From Streptomyces sp. RKAG293 (lineage in GTDB: Bacteria > Actinomycetota > Actinomycetes > Streptomycetales > Streptomycetaceae): 64,000 nt of DNA. A program made the translations under genes and the position numbers. The stretch covers positions 7,239,001 through 7,303,000 of the forward strand of contig NZ_JAJOZB010000001.1 in the NCBI RefSeq assembly GCF_023701745.1, read 5' to 3'. Under the pieces are notes generated by a model. The model was not told where the DNA came from. It did no database searches and saw nothing but the letters and a program-made list of their open reading frames with translations. This document shows positions 1-8,693 of the stretch, one piece after another (within the stretch, counting starts at the first letter, position 1; every line of letters begins with the position of its first letter).

Positions 1-398
1 GGCAGACGGCTGTCCGTGGTCGGCAGGGACGACCAGAAGGGCGCGTCCCACAGCTCGATCGGCAGCAGCGACCCCAGGTCCGCCTCGAACGCGGGACTGC
101 TCAGCGCATGGGCGAAGTAGTTGCCGAACCGGTGGGACGGGTCCTGGCCCACGTAGCGGACGCACGTCGCCACACTGACCTCGTCTCCCGGGACGAAGCA
201 CAGGTTGACGGGGCAGCGCGCCAGTTCCTCCGGGGTCTCCGAGTAGGCCAGTGCCTTCGGCGGCTCGTAGAGGCTCAGCGCCTCGACCCTGCGTCTGACA
301 TCCTCGGTCGCGTGCTCGCTCACAGCGTTGAACTGATAGCCGGAGAAGCCGCTCAACCCGTGCTCGCAAGAGGTGTAGTAGAGCTGCTGAAAGGCCAT
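1..398 (-). CDS. GTPase-associated protein 1 (GAP1) type, N-terminal part
   Basis: Partial gene: the ATG is at 398 and the frame stays open past the left edge, giving about 132 residues. The N-terminus reads MAFQQLYYTSCEHGLSGFSG. This Tyr-Tyr-Thr-Ser-Cys followed by Gly-rich opening is, from memory, typical of the N-terminal domain of GTPase-associated protein 1 (type N2), a family that accompanies double-GTPase proteins. It begins one base after the stop of the GTPase gene and is the last visible gene of the ten-gene operon. A different ATG at 403 is out of frame. Its likely role is as partner or effector of the GTPase, but the downstream domains that would show the activity lie outside the window. 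Confidence 0.7.
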   Translation of the reverse strand, partial: MAFQQLYYTSCEHGLSGFSGYQFNAVSEHATEDVRRRVEALSLYEPPKALAYSETPEELARCPVNLCFVPGDEVSVATCVRYVGQDPSHRFGNYFAHALSSPAFEADLGSLLPIELWDAPFWSSLPTTDSRL

Positions 399-399
399 C

Positions 400-1620
400 T
401 CATCCCCGACCCTGCTTGGGGACTGAGCCGAACTCGCTGAGCAGCCAGAGCAGCGGCTCGGTGACCCGGTATGGCTGGATTCCGGTTCTGGCCACACGGG
501 AGTCCGCGGTAGGGGTGCGGCCCAGCGCCGAGACGCCGAAGTAGCGGTAGCGGGCGTAGCCGGTCCGCAGGGTCTGGTCGAGCGAGACGCCGTGCCAGGT
601 CCGGAGCAGGTCTCGCACCTCCTCGTGGACGTCCCGGCTGTCGGCCACGTCGAAGCGCCCGGTCCTGGACGGTTGGGCGGCCAGTCGACTACCGCGCTCC
701 AAGGTGTGCCACAGCGCGTCCATCTTGGAGAAGACCACCGCCACCGGAGTGCTGATCAGAGCGTTCTTTCTGCTGCGGGCGAGCAGCATTTCGGTGACTC
801 GATTGAGGACGTTCTCGGCCGCCTCGGTGTTCTCGGCGCCCGGCAGCAGCGTGCCGGGGAGGGCCTGTGCCCTGGCGCCCGGCATCTGCAGCGGGTCCAT
901 CACCAGGATGATGCCGTCGGCGTTGGCCAGGTAACGGGTGTGGACCTGCACCTTCTCCAAGGAGTTGAAGTCCTCGCCGGCAGTGTCGAAGAAGGAGAGC
1001 ACCACGTTCTGCGGCCGGGGGCCGAGGAGGGTCTGCCTGGTCAGCCCGAACCGGAAGACCAGCGGATCGACCCTGCTGTCCAGGTCGGCGCCGTGGCTGC
1101 CGGACAGGTCGACCGCCCCAACCGCTGCGGCCGAACTGGTCCCGCCCATCAGCCGGCCCTCGCGGTACAGAGTGTTCTCGTAGTCGGTGCCGAAACGCTT
1201 CGTGGTCTCGTCGTCGGCCGGCATCAGCGCGGAGCCGAAGTTCTCGCCGACCCGGTTCATCAGCTCGTGCAGCAGCACGGTCATGAACACCGTCTTGCCC
1301 GAGTTCCGCGCGCCCACCATCGCTATCAGTTTGTTCTCCACCATGCCGAACTGGGCCGGCAGGGTGTTGTGGCAGATCGGACAGATTCGGTAGGTGGTCT
1401 CGTTGTCGCAGGTCGGACACAGAGCCGTCGATCTGCGGCCGTCGGCCTCGAAGACGATGCCGGTCTCGCCCGTGGCCCCGCTGCGGCGCGCCGCCAGTAC
1501 CGGGTCGTGCTCGCGTGCACAGCGCTTGTTGCTGCGGCTCAACCGGCTGTTGCAGCGAAACTTGATCTTCCGGGGTGAGAAGGTCTCGTAGCAGTATGGG
1601 CAGGCGATCAACTTGGCCAT
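400..1620 (-). CDS. Zinc-ribbon double-GTPase-like protein (DO-GTPase2 type)
   Basis: Protein of 406 residues. The first 90 residues carry several Cys pairs (CPYC, a CNS...C pair, CPTC, CPIC) that look like tandem zinc ribbons. A P-loop VGARNSGKT follows near residue 105, then a Walker-B-like DTAGEDF near 215 and FSKMD near 300, which fits the NKxD base-recognition position. The order zinc ribbons then P-loop GTPase matches what I recall as the DO-GTPase2 family, found next to GAP1 proteins in NTP-dependent conflict systems. The start abuts the stop of the Hsp70-like gene with no gap, and the GAP1-type gene starts one base after its stop. It is probably the central nucleotide switch of the operon. 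The target is unknown. Confidence 0.75.
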   Translation of the reverse strand: MAKLIACPYCYETFSPRKIKFRCNSRLSRSNKRCAREHDPVLAARRSGATGETGIVFEADGRRSTALCPTCDNETTYRICPICHNTLPAQFGMVENKLIAMVGARNSGKTVFMTVLLHELMNRVGENFGSALMPADDETTKRFGTDYENTLYREGRLMGGTSSAAAVGAVDLSGSHGADLDSRVDPLVFRFGLTRQTLLGPRPQNVVLSFFDTAGEDFNSLEKVQVHTRYLANADGIILVMDPLQMPGARAQALPGTLLPGAENTEAAENVLNRVTEMLLARSRKNALISTPVAVVFSKMDALWHTLERGSRLAAQPSRTGRFDVADSRDVHEEVRDLLRTWHGVSLDQTLRTGYARYRYFGVSALGRTPTADSRVARTGIQPYRVTEPLLWLLSEFGSVPKQGRG

Positions 1621-3459
1621 TCAGGTCACTCTCAGACGTGACAGCGCCGTCGGGCGCAGGTCGACGTCCTCGACCTCCTCATGGACCGGAAAGCAGACCA
1701 GCCAGGACGTCGAACGGGTGGGTGGGAAGGGGAACTCGACGACCAGGGGCAGACCGGGGCGCAAGGGCTGCGCGGGGACCTCCATCAGCACCGTCCCGTC
1801 GCTCGGGCTGGTCGGGCGGTAGCCGCCGACGGCGTGCACGACGTTCAGCGCCGGCAGGCGGCACGGGGAGTCGCTGCTGAACGACACGGATGCGAGCCGT
1901 CCCCAGCGCCGGACCCGGGGCTCGTAGCTCACCAGCGGCAGTTCCGCGGGCAGGTGCACGCTGGAGGGTTCCTGAGACCAGTCCGGGTCCTGCGCAGGTG
2001 CCAGCGCTTCCACCGTCAGCGTCACGGCGCCGGGGCCGAGCGCCAGTTCGAATCCGCCGTCGTACTCGTAGACGCGGCGCGAGCAGACAGCCTCACCGGA
2101 TCCCGGCTGCGCCGGGGCGGACGGCGACGAGTCGAGATGCCAGCGCACCGTCGCGCTCAGGCTCTCCTGGGGCCAGACCCAGAGCACGAGGAGGTGGTTT
2201 CCGCGGCGCACCGCCTGGAGATCGCCCACCGGGCAGCCGACGAGTCCGGAACGGCCGTCGTCGCGCGAGTCAGGAGCCGGTTCGGCAACGGGCGGCGGTG
2301 CCTGCCCGCACGGCTGCGGCGGGGTCTCCCGTTCAGGACGGGGCGGTAGATCCTGAGGCTGGGGCTGAGGGGCCGGCCGTGGCGGCTCAGGCGTCACGGG
2401 CCGTTCGGACGGCTGCGGCGGCTGCGCTCTCCGTGGCGGATGCGTGGCCGCAGGCCCCGGTGGTTCGGGATCGGGGACGGTGGGGGCCGGCGGCTCCGGG
2501 TCCTGAGCCCTGGTGGGCCCCGGGCCGGACGGTCGGTCCTGGTCCTGGTCGGCCTGACGGACCCGCAGCAGCCCGAGGCCGGGAGCGAGGACCAGTCCGC
2601 GAGCCGCCGCGGAACGGGGATCCTGCGTCCTCACGTAGATGCCGAGCCGCTCCTCGAACAACTCGGCCGTACCCGGCGTCTCCGAGAGCCCTCCGGCCAG
2701 GAGCAGCGCTGTCGGCTCCTCGCCGGAACGGGCTCTGGCCCGGTCCCGGAGGGCCAGGGCGGCGTCGACGGTCTGGCGGCGCAAGGGGTCGAGCAGACGG
2801 CTGAGGGACGCGGGGTCGAGCTCGACGACCGCGTCCGAACCACCCTGCCGGATCTCCCTGCGTACGGCCGTGCCGCTGCGGTCGACCTCCCGCCGAAGGG
2901 TCCCCGCCAACGGCGCGAGCTCGATCTGCTGGTCGCGCTGGGCGCCCAGCAGGCCTGGGTTCAGCTGGGCCGACAGTTGCCGGGCGATCGCGGCGTCCCA
3001 GGTATCGCCGCCGACCGGGACGACGACCGTCTCCTCGATCCACACGGTGCGTTCGGCGCCGACCCGGACCAGGGTGAGCTCGGTCCTGGTGGCGCCCTGG
3101 TCGCAGACGATGAGCACACTCCGGCCGCCGTCCACCACGGCGCCGTAGTGCACGACCACGGCCACGGGTTCGGGCAGGCTCAGTGCCACCCTCAGGCCGC
3201 GCTCCTCCACAGCTCTGCGGAGCGCCCGGTCCCGGGGTGCGAGGAGGGAAGTGGGCAGGACCACGTCCCGGGGCGGCTCGCTGCCGTAGCTTTCAGCGAG
3301 CCTGAGCAGCCGGTCCAGCCTCGCTGCCGCGTTCTCGGCCGCCGTGAACCGCGCCGAGACCCATCCCGAGCGGCTGTCGGCCGGATCCGCGACCACCACC
3401 TCGTGGTCCGCCTGCCAGGCGATCCGCCCGTGGCTTCCGCCCAGATCGATGCCGTGCAC
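1621..3459 (-). CDS. Hsp70-like ATPase with proline-rich linker and C-terminal beta domain
   Basis: Protein of 612 residues starting at a GTG (3459) two bases after the AAA+ stop. The N-terminus HGIDLGGSHG is an Hsp70/actin-fold phosphate-1 loop. Residues 1-300 contain the other expected elements, including a phosphate-2-like segment VCDQGATRTE and an adenosine-like motif LLLAGGLSETP. Residues about 325-425 are a Pro/Glu/Gln-rich linker. The last 190 residues are predicted beta-rich (fibronectin or immunoglobulin-like by appearance) and replace the normal substrate-binding domain and lid. The longer frame upstream overlaps the AAA+ gene and is rejected. Likely an ATP-driven scaffold or chaperone partner for the neighbouring AAA+ protein; the substrate is unknown. 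Confidence 0.75.
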   Translation of the reverse strand: MHGIDLGGSHGRIAWQADHEVVVADPADSRSGWVSARFTAAENAAARLDRLLRLAESYGSEPPRDVVLPTSLLAPRDRALRRAVEERGLRVALSLPEPVAVVVHYGAVVDGGRSVLIVCDQGATRTELTLVRVGAERTVWIEETVVVPVGGDTWDAAIARQLSAQLNPGLLGAQRDQQIELAPLAGTLRREVDRSGTAVRREIRQGGSDAVVELDPASLSRLLDPLRRQTVDAALALRDRARARSGEEPTALLLAGGLSETPGTAELFEERLGIYVRTQDPRSAAARGLVLAPGLGLLRVRQADQDQDRPSGPGPTRAQDPEPPAPTVPDPEPPGPAATHPPRRAQPPQPSERPVTPEPPRPAPQPQPQDLPPRPERETPPQPCGQAPPPVAEPAPDSRDDGRSGLVGCPVGDLQAVRRGNHLLVLWVWPQESLSATVRWHLDSSPSAPAQPGSGEAVCSRRVYEYDGGFELALGPGAVTLTVEALAPAQDPDWSQEPSSVHLPAELPLVSYEPRVRRWGRLASVSFSSDSPCRLPALNVVHAVGGYRPTSPSDGTVLMEVPAQPLRPGLPLVVEFPFPPTRSTSWLVCFPVHEEVEDVDLRPTALSRLRVT

Positions 3460-3461
3460 GC

Positions 3462-5528
3462 CTACTCGACCCCCCAGCTGTGGCCTGAAGGGGAGTCGGT
3501 GCCGGACAGGGACACCTGGACGGCGCCGTCGACCATGCTCACATCGATCCGCGCTCCGGGTACAGCGGGCGAGCCAACGAAGTGCCGCACGATCTCGCCC
3601 TTGATCAGTTCCAACTCGTTGCGGATCTGCCGTCCGCCGTAGGCGCGCCGCTCCGGGGCCTGCATCCGCTTGAGGATCCACGCGTGGATGCTGCTGCGGT
3701 CGTAGCCGACCGTGACCTGCTGCCGCTCCAGGACGGAGGCGGCGAGCTGGGCGAGCAGCCGGTCGGCGATCTCGCAGATGTACTCGGGGCGCAGCATGTC
3801 GAAGACCACCACGCCGGGGCGCAGCCGACCGAAGAGCTCAGGCCGCTCGATGGCGCTGAATTTCGCTTCCACCGCTTCGGTGAAGTGCGTCTCCAGCGTC
3901 TCGTACGAGGGCTCGCCGCCCTCCTCCTCGAAGGCCAGCAGATCGGCGAGCCGGTCCGCCCCGGTGTTGGAGGTGAAGATGATCAGAGAGTGGGAGAAGT
4001 ACGCCGTCTGGCCGCGGCCGTCCGTGAGCCTGCCGTCCTCCAGGATCTGCAGGAACTTGTCGAGCACGGTCGGGTGGGCCTTCTCGATCTCGTCGAACAA
4101 CAGGACGCTGAAAGGCCGTTCCTGCATCCGACGGGTCAACTCGCCGCCCTGGTCGTGGCCCGTGAAGCCGGGCGGGGCCCCGGCCAGGCGCTCCGCCGAG
4201 TGCTCCTGCTGGTACTCGCTCATGTCGAACCTGGCGTAGGCGCTGGGATCGCCGAAGATCAGCTTGGCCACGCCCTTGGCCAGTTCGGTCTTGCCGACGC
4301 CGGTCGGTCCGACGAAGAAGAGCGCGCCCCGGGGGCGTGCCGCCCCTGACTCACCGAATCCGACGCCGACATAGGCCGACTGCAGGGCGTCGGCGACCTG
4401 GGCCACCGCGCACTGCTGGCCCAGCACCGACTCGCTCAGCCGTTCCCCCGCCTTCACCACCCGGTCGCGGTCGAGCTGGCTCCAGGGGTCGACGCTCACA
4501 TTGAGGCGGTGCGACTCCAACAGCTTCACGGGTTCCTGGATCGGCGTCCGGCGCAGGTAGGAGGACTTTGCCAGTGCGTCCAGGTCCCAGGCCGCCATCC
4601 CGTCCGTCGCGCCGACGATGGCCTCGATCTCGGCCGTGGTGGCCGTCTCGATGCCGTTGAAGCTCTGGCCGAGGATCGACAGCCAGAGCCTGCGCTCGGT
4701 CTGGTCGGGTCGCCCGACTGCCAGTGTCGCGATGCGTGGATCCTCCTTGCTGAACCAGTCGGGTAGCCGGGACAGGTCGCCGGTGACCACGAGGACCGGG
4801 TTGCGCGGCTGCGGCGCCGAGGGCTTCGCCTCGACCGCGTGCGGCACGACCGCCCCGTCCATCGCGGCGCGGAGCCTGAGGAAGCCCAGGTCGTATCCGG
4901 GGTCATGGGGCGGAAGGGCCAGGTCGACATCCTGGAAGACGAAGGCCGTCGCACTGTCCGGGCTGGCCGCCAGCCGGCGCACCACCGCGGTGACGTCCTC
5001 CAGCAAGGTCAGTTTGGGTGCACGGGCGGCAGCGAGCAGACCGGCCCTGGCTGCCCGACGGGCCTCTCCGCGGCGGGTCGGGGCACCGTCCCCGGGCAGC
5101 GCAGGTGCTCCACCCGCCTGCGGGAATGGGTCCTGACCGAAAGGCTCAGGGGCGAACGGATCCTGGCCTGACGGACCCTCACTGAACAGGTCCTGCTCCT
5201 CGTCCGCGTTGGCCGGGGCTGCGTCCGTGTGGTCGAGCGGGGGTAGTGACGCCACCAACTCGTCGAAGCGGCTGCGGTGCTGCGGTACCGGAAAGGTCAG
5301 GCCGTCCACCGGGGTCCACCAGCCCACCGCCTCGGCGCCACTGGCTGCCAGCACGCCGCAGAGCAGTTCCTGCAGCGCCGCCGGGCGCCGCCGCAGCCAC
5401 CACCGGTCCCGCACCTGGCCGCTGATGATCACCTGGCGGCCCCGGCGCATCTCCCACACCAGGCCGAGTGCCCAGTCGGGCATGAAGTCCGGTGCGACGG
5501 AGGGACGTTGTACTCCAGGAGTGCTCAC
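3462..5528 (-). CDS. ClpB/ClpA-like AAA+ ATPase
   Basis: Protein of 688 residues, GTG start overlapping the previous stop (GTGA). The C-terminal half is a complete Clp-type AAA+ module: Walker A GPTGVGKTE near residue 405, DMSEYQQEHS pore region, Walker B LLFDEIEKAHP near 475, sensor 1 IIFTSNTGA, arginine-finger region ERPELFGRL and a D2-small C-terminal domain. The N-terminal half has no Walker A but contains AAA-like segments (FVFQDVDLALPPHDPG, then VLVVTGDLSRLP), so it seems to be a degenerate first ATPase domain behind an N-terminal region of about 90 residues. No ClpP-binding loop is obvious. It probably remodels or unfolds proteins together with the Hsp70-like neighbour, like a dedicated ClpB/DnaK pair. 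Confidence 0.8.
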   Translation of the reverse strand: MSTPGVQRPSVAPDFMPDWALGLVWEMRRGRQVIISGQVRDRWWLRRRPAALQELLCGVLAASGAEAVGWWTPVDGLTFPVPQHRSRFDELVASLPPLDHTDAAPANADEEQDLFSEGPSGQDPFAPEPFGQDPFPQAGGAPALPGDGAPTRRGEARRAARAGLLAAARAPKLTLLEDVTAVVRRLAASPDSATAFVFQDVDLALPPHDPGYDLGFLRLRAAMDGAVVPHAVEAKPSAPQPRNPVLVVTGDLSRLPDWFSKEDPRIATLAVGRPDQTERRLWLSILGQSFNGIETATTAEIEAIVGATDGMAAWDLDALAKSSYLRRTPIQEPVKLLESHRLNVSVDPWSQLDRDRVVKAGERLSESVLGQQCAVAQVADALQSAYVGVGFGESGAARPRGALFFVGPTGVGKTELAKGVAKLIFGDPSAYARFDMSEYQQEHSAERLAGAPPGFTGHDQGGELTRRMQERPFSVLLFDEIEKAHPTVLDKFLQILEDGRLTDGRGQTAYFSHSLIIFTSNTGADRLADLLAFEEEGGEPSYETLETHFTEAVEAKFSAIERPELFGRLRPGVVVFDMLRPEYICEIADRLLAQLAASVLERQQVTVGYDRSSIHAWILKRMQAPERRAYGGRQIRNELELIKGEIVRHFVGSPAVPGARIDVSMVDGAVQVSLSGTDSPSGHSWGVE

Positions 5529-6931
5529 TGCGACCTCCGGGTCCGGACCTCGGTCGTGACAGGGCGCTGCGGGCCGCGCCCTAACGGCTTGCCGCGCCAG
5601 ACCACCTCACCGGGGCGGAAGCCGCTGTCGGCCACGGCCGCGTGTACCCGGTCGAGCAGCTTCTCGGTGCTGTCGCAGGAGGACTCGGCGGCCGACTGCG
5701 TAACGGGGACGTCCGTCTCGCCCTCGATGCGGTAGGTCAGCAGCGGGGAGCCGTCGGGGCGACTGCCGATCGTGGTGGTGTAGACGGCGCCCCCCTTCCG
5801 TTGGAACCGCAGCACCAGCTCATTGCCCAGGTCCGGCTGCCCCATGTGCTCAAGACCGGCATTCGCCATGGCCACCTGCAGGGCTCGGGCCAGACGGATC
5901 CGCCGGTCGTGCTCGAGCTGCAGCTCGTCCAGGCGAGCCTCGGCCCGGGGAAGTAGCTGTTCGAGTCCGGCCACGGCATCGAGCGCCTGGCCGAGGTCGC
6001 CGGCCGCCGCGGCCGTGTCGACGGCGCGGATGGCCTGGGTCAACTCCACTGCCAGGGAACGGTCTCCGGCCTCGGTCGCATCCGCGATGGCGGCGATGAC
6101 CGCCGGGCGCGACAGTTCCGCACGCTCGGCCGCCTCCGCCAGCGCCTCCGCACGGTGTTGCTCGGCTTGCTCGGCGGCTTCGGCCCGCAGTGCCTCTTGG
6201 GCCAGGCCGCGCTCCCGCCTATCCTCCGCACGTTCGGCTTCCGCGCGTTCCGCGGCCTCCGCCCGTGCGACGGCGTCGGCATGACGTCGCAGGGCGTGCT
6301 CCACTGTGCCCCGCAGCGCTTGGAAGCGCACGGTGGCGCCCTGCTCGAAGGCGGCCCGCAGCTCCGCGAGCAGCCTTCCGCAGTCGGCGTGGCCGCCCGG
6401 GTCGAGGACGGCCGCGCGCGCTCGCGCCGCGGCCAGCCGTGCTTCGAGGCCGGCGATCAGCTCTGGTCCCTCCTGAGGGGCGAGCCGGGCCCGCATGGCC
6501 TCCTGATGCCGCAGCACCCGGGTCCGGAGTGAGGCCGTCGCCCCGTCGACGGTCCGAACGCCGCCGACGCGCAGGTGTTCGGCGAGGCCTGCAGCCTCCG
6601 ACTCCAGTTCGCTGACGACGCCGGGGTCCACGACTCCGCGCAGGCCGGTGATCAGGTCGGTCACCTCGGCTAATTCGGCGGCGCCCACGCGGGTGCGCTC
6701 ACGCAGCGCCTGTCCGCGGCGTGACTGGTCCTGGAGCTGTCGTGCCGCTGCGCGTTCTGCGTCGCGTCTGCTCCGCTCGGCCGCACGCGCCGCCGCAGCG
6801 CGGGCTCGCTGCGCCGCCCGCTCCTGCTCCCGGCGACGGCGCAGCGCTTCCTGCTCGGCCCGTCTGGCAGCCTCGGCCAGTCGGATGCTCGCGTCGACCA
6901 CGACGGTGCTGTACTTCGGCGAACCACTCAT
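5525..6931 (-). CDS. Long alanine/arginine/glutamate-rich coiled-coil protein
   Basis: Protein of 468 residues starting at the ATG at 6931 (ATGA overlap with the radical SAM stop); a longer frame to 7117 only re-reads that gene. After a short N-terminus (MSGSPKYSTVVVDASIRLAE) the chain is dominated by AEAARRAEQEALRRRRE-type heptads, consistent with long coiled coils through about residue 340. The last 120 residues are globular, with beta-strand-like segments such as GNELVLRFQRKGGAVYTTTI. I do not recognise the C-terminal domain. By position between the enzyme module and the chaperone module it may be a structural or scaffold component. No catalytic motif is visible. Confidence 0.7.
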   Translation of the reverse strand: MSGSPKYSTVVVDASIRLAEAARRAEQEALRRRREQERAAQRARAAAARAAERSRRDAERAAARQLQDQSRRGQALRERTRVGAAELAEVTDLITGLRGVVDPGVVSELESEAAGLAEHLRVGGVRTVDGATASLRTRVLRHQEAMRARLAPQEGPELIAGLEARLAAARARAAVLDPGGHADCGRLLAELRAAFEQGATVRFQALRGTVEHALRRHADAVARAEAAERAEAERAEDRRERGLAQEALRAEAAEQAEQHRAEALAEAAERAELSRPAVIAAIADATEAGDRSLAVELTQAIRAVDTAAAAGDLGQALDAVAGLEQLLPRAEARLDELQLEHDRRIRLARALQVAMANAGLEHMGQPDLGNELVLRFQRKGGAVYTTTIGSRPDGSPLLTYRIEGETDVPVTQSAAESSCDSTEKLLDRVHAAVADSGFRPGEVVWRGKPLGRGPQRPVTTEVRTRRSQ

Positions 6932-7614
6932 TGCTCCCCCTGTTCGTCGACGGACGGCTCCCCGGACACGGTCCCCACGACGTATCCGCTTTCCGCCAAC
7001 GAAGTTTCGATCTGCTCCCGAAAACCGGCTGTGGGCGGCACCCCTGACCAAGTGAGAGTTCCGTCCCTGTCCAGGGACGCTTCGATGCCCGCGCCGATGT
7101 CCGGCAGCCGGGTCCACTCAGCGTAGCGCTCCGTAAGCGCAAGGAGACGTTGATTGGCGGATCCGCGCCAGCGGATGTTCCCCTGCCTCGCGGCCTGGTA
7201 GGAGCCATCCACCAGCAGGTCGAGCCGTTCGAGCAGCGAGCGCTGGCCCTCGGTGCCGCGGCGCAGCGCCTCAAGGCGGAATCCGGAGTAGGCCATCGCG
7301 GAGAAGTCCGGACGGCGGGCCCTGACGGAGTCCAGCAGATCAGCCAGACCACGGGCCTGACTGAATGGTTCGCCGCCCGAGAAGGTGACGCCCTGCACCG
7401 ATGCCAGTCCGACCAGCCAGTCGGCGAGTTCGGGTACGGAGCGCACCTCTCCGCCGGAGAAGGCGAGTGTCTCCTGGGCGAGGCAGCCGGGGCAGCGCAA
7501 CGGGCAGCCCTGAACCCACACCACGGCACGCTGCCCCGGGCCCAGCACGCCGCACTGTTCAAGCGTTCGACTCACCCGGAGGTCGGGGTAGACGGACTCG
7601 TCCTCGAAGATCAC
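6928..7614 (-). CDS. Radical SAM activase-like protein
   Basis: Protein of 228 residues, GTG start at 7614 overlapping the kinase stop (GTGA). The segment GCPLRCPGC gives the CX3CX2C cluster motif (Cys37, Cys41, Cys44) for a SAM-bound 4Fe-4S cluster. VTFSGGEPF is the GGE motif that binds the SAM amino group. Its short length and the absence of a C-terminal SPASM or TRAM domain resemble NrdG/pyruvate-formate-lyase activating enzymes. No glycyl-radical enzyme is adjacent, so the substrate is not evident. Its strict coupling between the kinase and coiled-coil genes argues that it is an integral part of this operon, perhaps modifying one of its proteins or a nucleotide. Confidence 0.85.
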   Translation of the reverse strand: MIFEDESVYPDLRVSRTLEQCGVLGPGQRAVVWVQGCPLRCPGCLAQETLAFSGGEVRSVPELADWLVGLASVQGVTFSGGEPFSQARGLADLLDSVRARRPDFSAMAYSGFRLEALRRGTEGQRSLLERLDLLVDGSYQAARQGNIRWRGSANQRLLALTERYAEWTRLPDIGAGIEASLDRDGTLTWSGVPPTAGFREQIETSLAESGYVVGTVSGEPSVDEQGEQ

Positions 7615-8693
7615 AGCACTCGGCTCCCGTTCGGTTCCGGCGTCGGTCGCGGAGCGGGATAGCCCACGCCTCGGCGTTGGTCCAGGTCGCACCACGGGCA
7701 CCAGGGCCGCTCGACGGTGAAGAGGTGGTTGTCGAAGGATGGGCACACCCTGATCCGCTCCGGAGCCGCCTGCTCCCTCAAGTGCCTTGCCCAGGCGGCG
7801 GCGTCGGGACGCCCGGCGGATCCGCCGCGGCCCGTGTCGGCGAAGGCGCACCGCATCAGGGCGGCGGTCGCCCTCGGCAGCACGTCGAGCGGAGGAGTCC
7901 GGCTCGACAGCAGGAGCGACGCCGGGTCCAGCAGTCGGCAGCGACGGTGTCGCAGATTGTCGTCCAACGAGACATAGCGCTCCTGGTCCGCCGGGTACCC
8001 GTGGAAGGGATGCAGACCGTTGCAGAGCAGCTGGTGCACCAGCACGGCCAGCACGAAGCAGTCGGACCGGGGCGTCGGCGGCGATGAAGGCGGCCCGGGC
8101 TGGACGGCCGCGAGTCCCTCCGGCGCGGTGTAGCCGGGGGTGCGGGCCTCACAGCGGAACAGCTCTCCCCGGTCGGTGAACTGCAGCGAGTCGACATCGG
8201 AGAGACCCACCGCGCCACGCTCGTCGACCCACAGGTTGTCCGGCTTGAGGTCGCCCACCACATAGCCGCACCGATGCAGGTCGGCGAGCAGTCCGGCCAG
8301 CGATGCCGCAGCGGCGAGACCGGTGGCCCAGGTCGCCTCCGGCAGGCTCTCGCTCCGGGCCGCGGGCCTGAGCAGCTGGTCCATGGGCCGGTAGTGCACC
8401 CTCATGTCCCGCATCACATAGCCGGGCACGCCGCGATCAGTGGTCACCAGGGCCAGCGGCCAGGAGAACCGGTTCGGCGGCCGGCCCAGCAGCAGTGCGG
8501 TTCGGGGCTCCTGCCGACGCCGTACCAGGCGTTCGATCCGGCGCCGGTAGTGCACCTGATCCCCGCAGCACGGCACGAGTTTGGCGACCAGGCCCGGCTG
8601 CTCCTCCACCGGGTACACCAGCCCCGACGAGCCGCTGCCCACCAGTGTGCCCAGCCGCAGTCGGCGGCCGTCGGGCGTGCTGATCCAGGTCAC
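7611..8693 (-). CDS. TerY-triad-type protein kinase with C-terminal zinc ribbon
   Basis: Protein of 360 residues starting at GTG 8693, overlapping the phosphatase stop (GTGA). It is a eukaryotic-like Ser/Thr kinase fold. The glycine loop is LVGSGSSGLVYP, the VAIK-like lysine is in GLVAKLVP, and the catalytic loop is VGDLKPDNLWV, where His-Arg of HRD is Val-Gly but the catalytic Asp, Lys and Asn remain. The metal-binding DFG is replaced by DVD. APE appears as TAPEG. The C-terminus has CPSFDNHLFTVERPWCPWC, a zinc-ribbon-like Cys arrangement. Kinase, PP2C phosphatase and vWA protein together form the phosphorylation triad known from TerY-type systems. A 765-residue upstream extension of this frame is antisense-free but overlaps the phosphatase and is rejected. 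Confidence 0.8.
   Translation of the reverse strand: MTWISTPDGRRLRLGTLVGSGSSGLVYPVEEQPGLVAKLVPCCGDQVHYRRRIERLVRRRQEPRTALLLGRPPNRFSWPLALVTTDRGVPGYVMRDMRVHYRPMDQLLRPAARSESLPEATWATGLAAAASLAGLLADLHRCGYVVGDLKPDNLWVDERGAVGLSDVDSLQFTDRGELFRCEARTPGYTAPEGLAAVQPGPPSSPPTPRSDCFVLAVLVHQLLCNGLHPFHGYPADQERYVSLDDNLRHRRCRLLDPASLLLSSRTPPLDVLPRATAALMRCAFADTGRGGSAGRPDAAAWARHLREQAAPERIRVCPSFDNHLFTVERPWCPWCDLDQRRGVGYPAPRPTPEPNGSRVL

Noticed and set aside
592..1578. Long plus-strand frame opposite the GTPase gene
   Set aside because: Antisense shadow caused by high GC; no start signal and no family motif, while the minus-strand frame has clear GTPase motifs.
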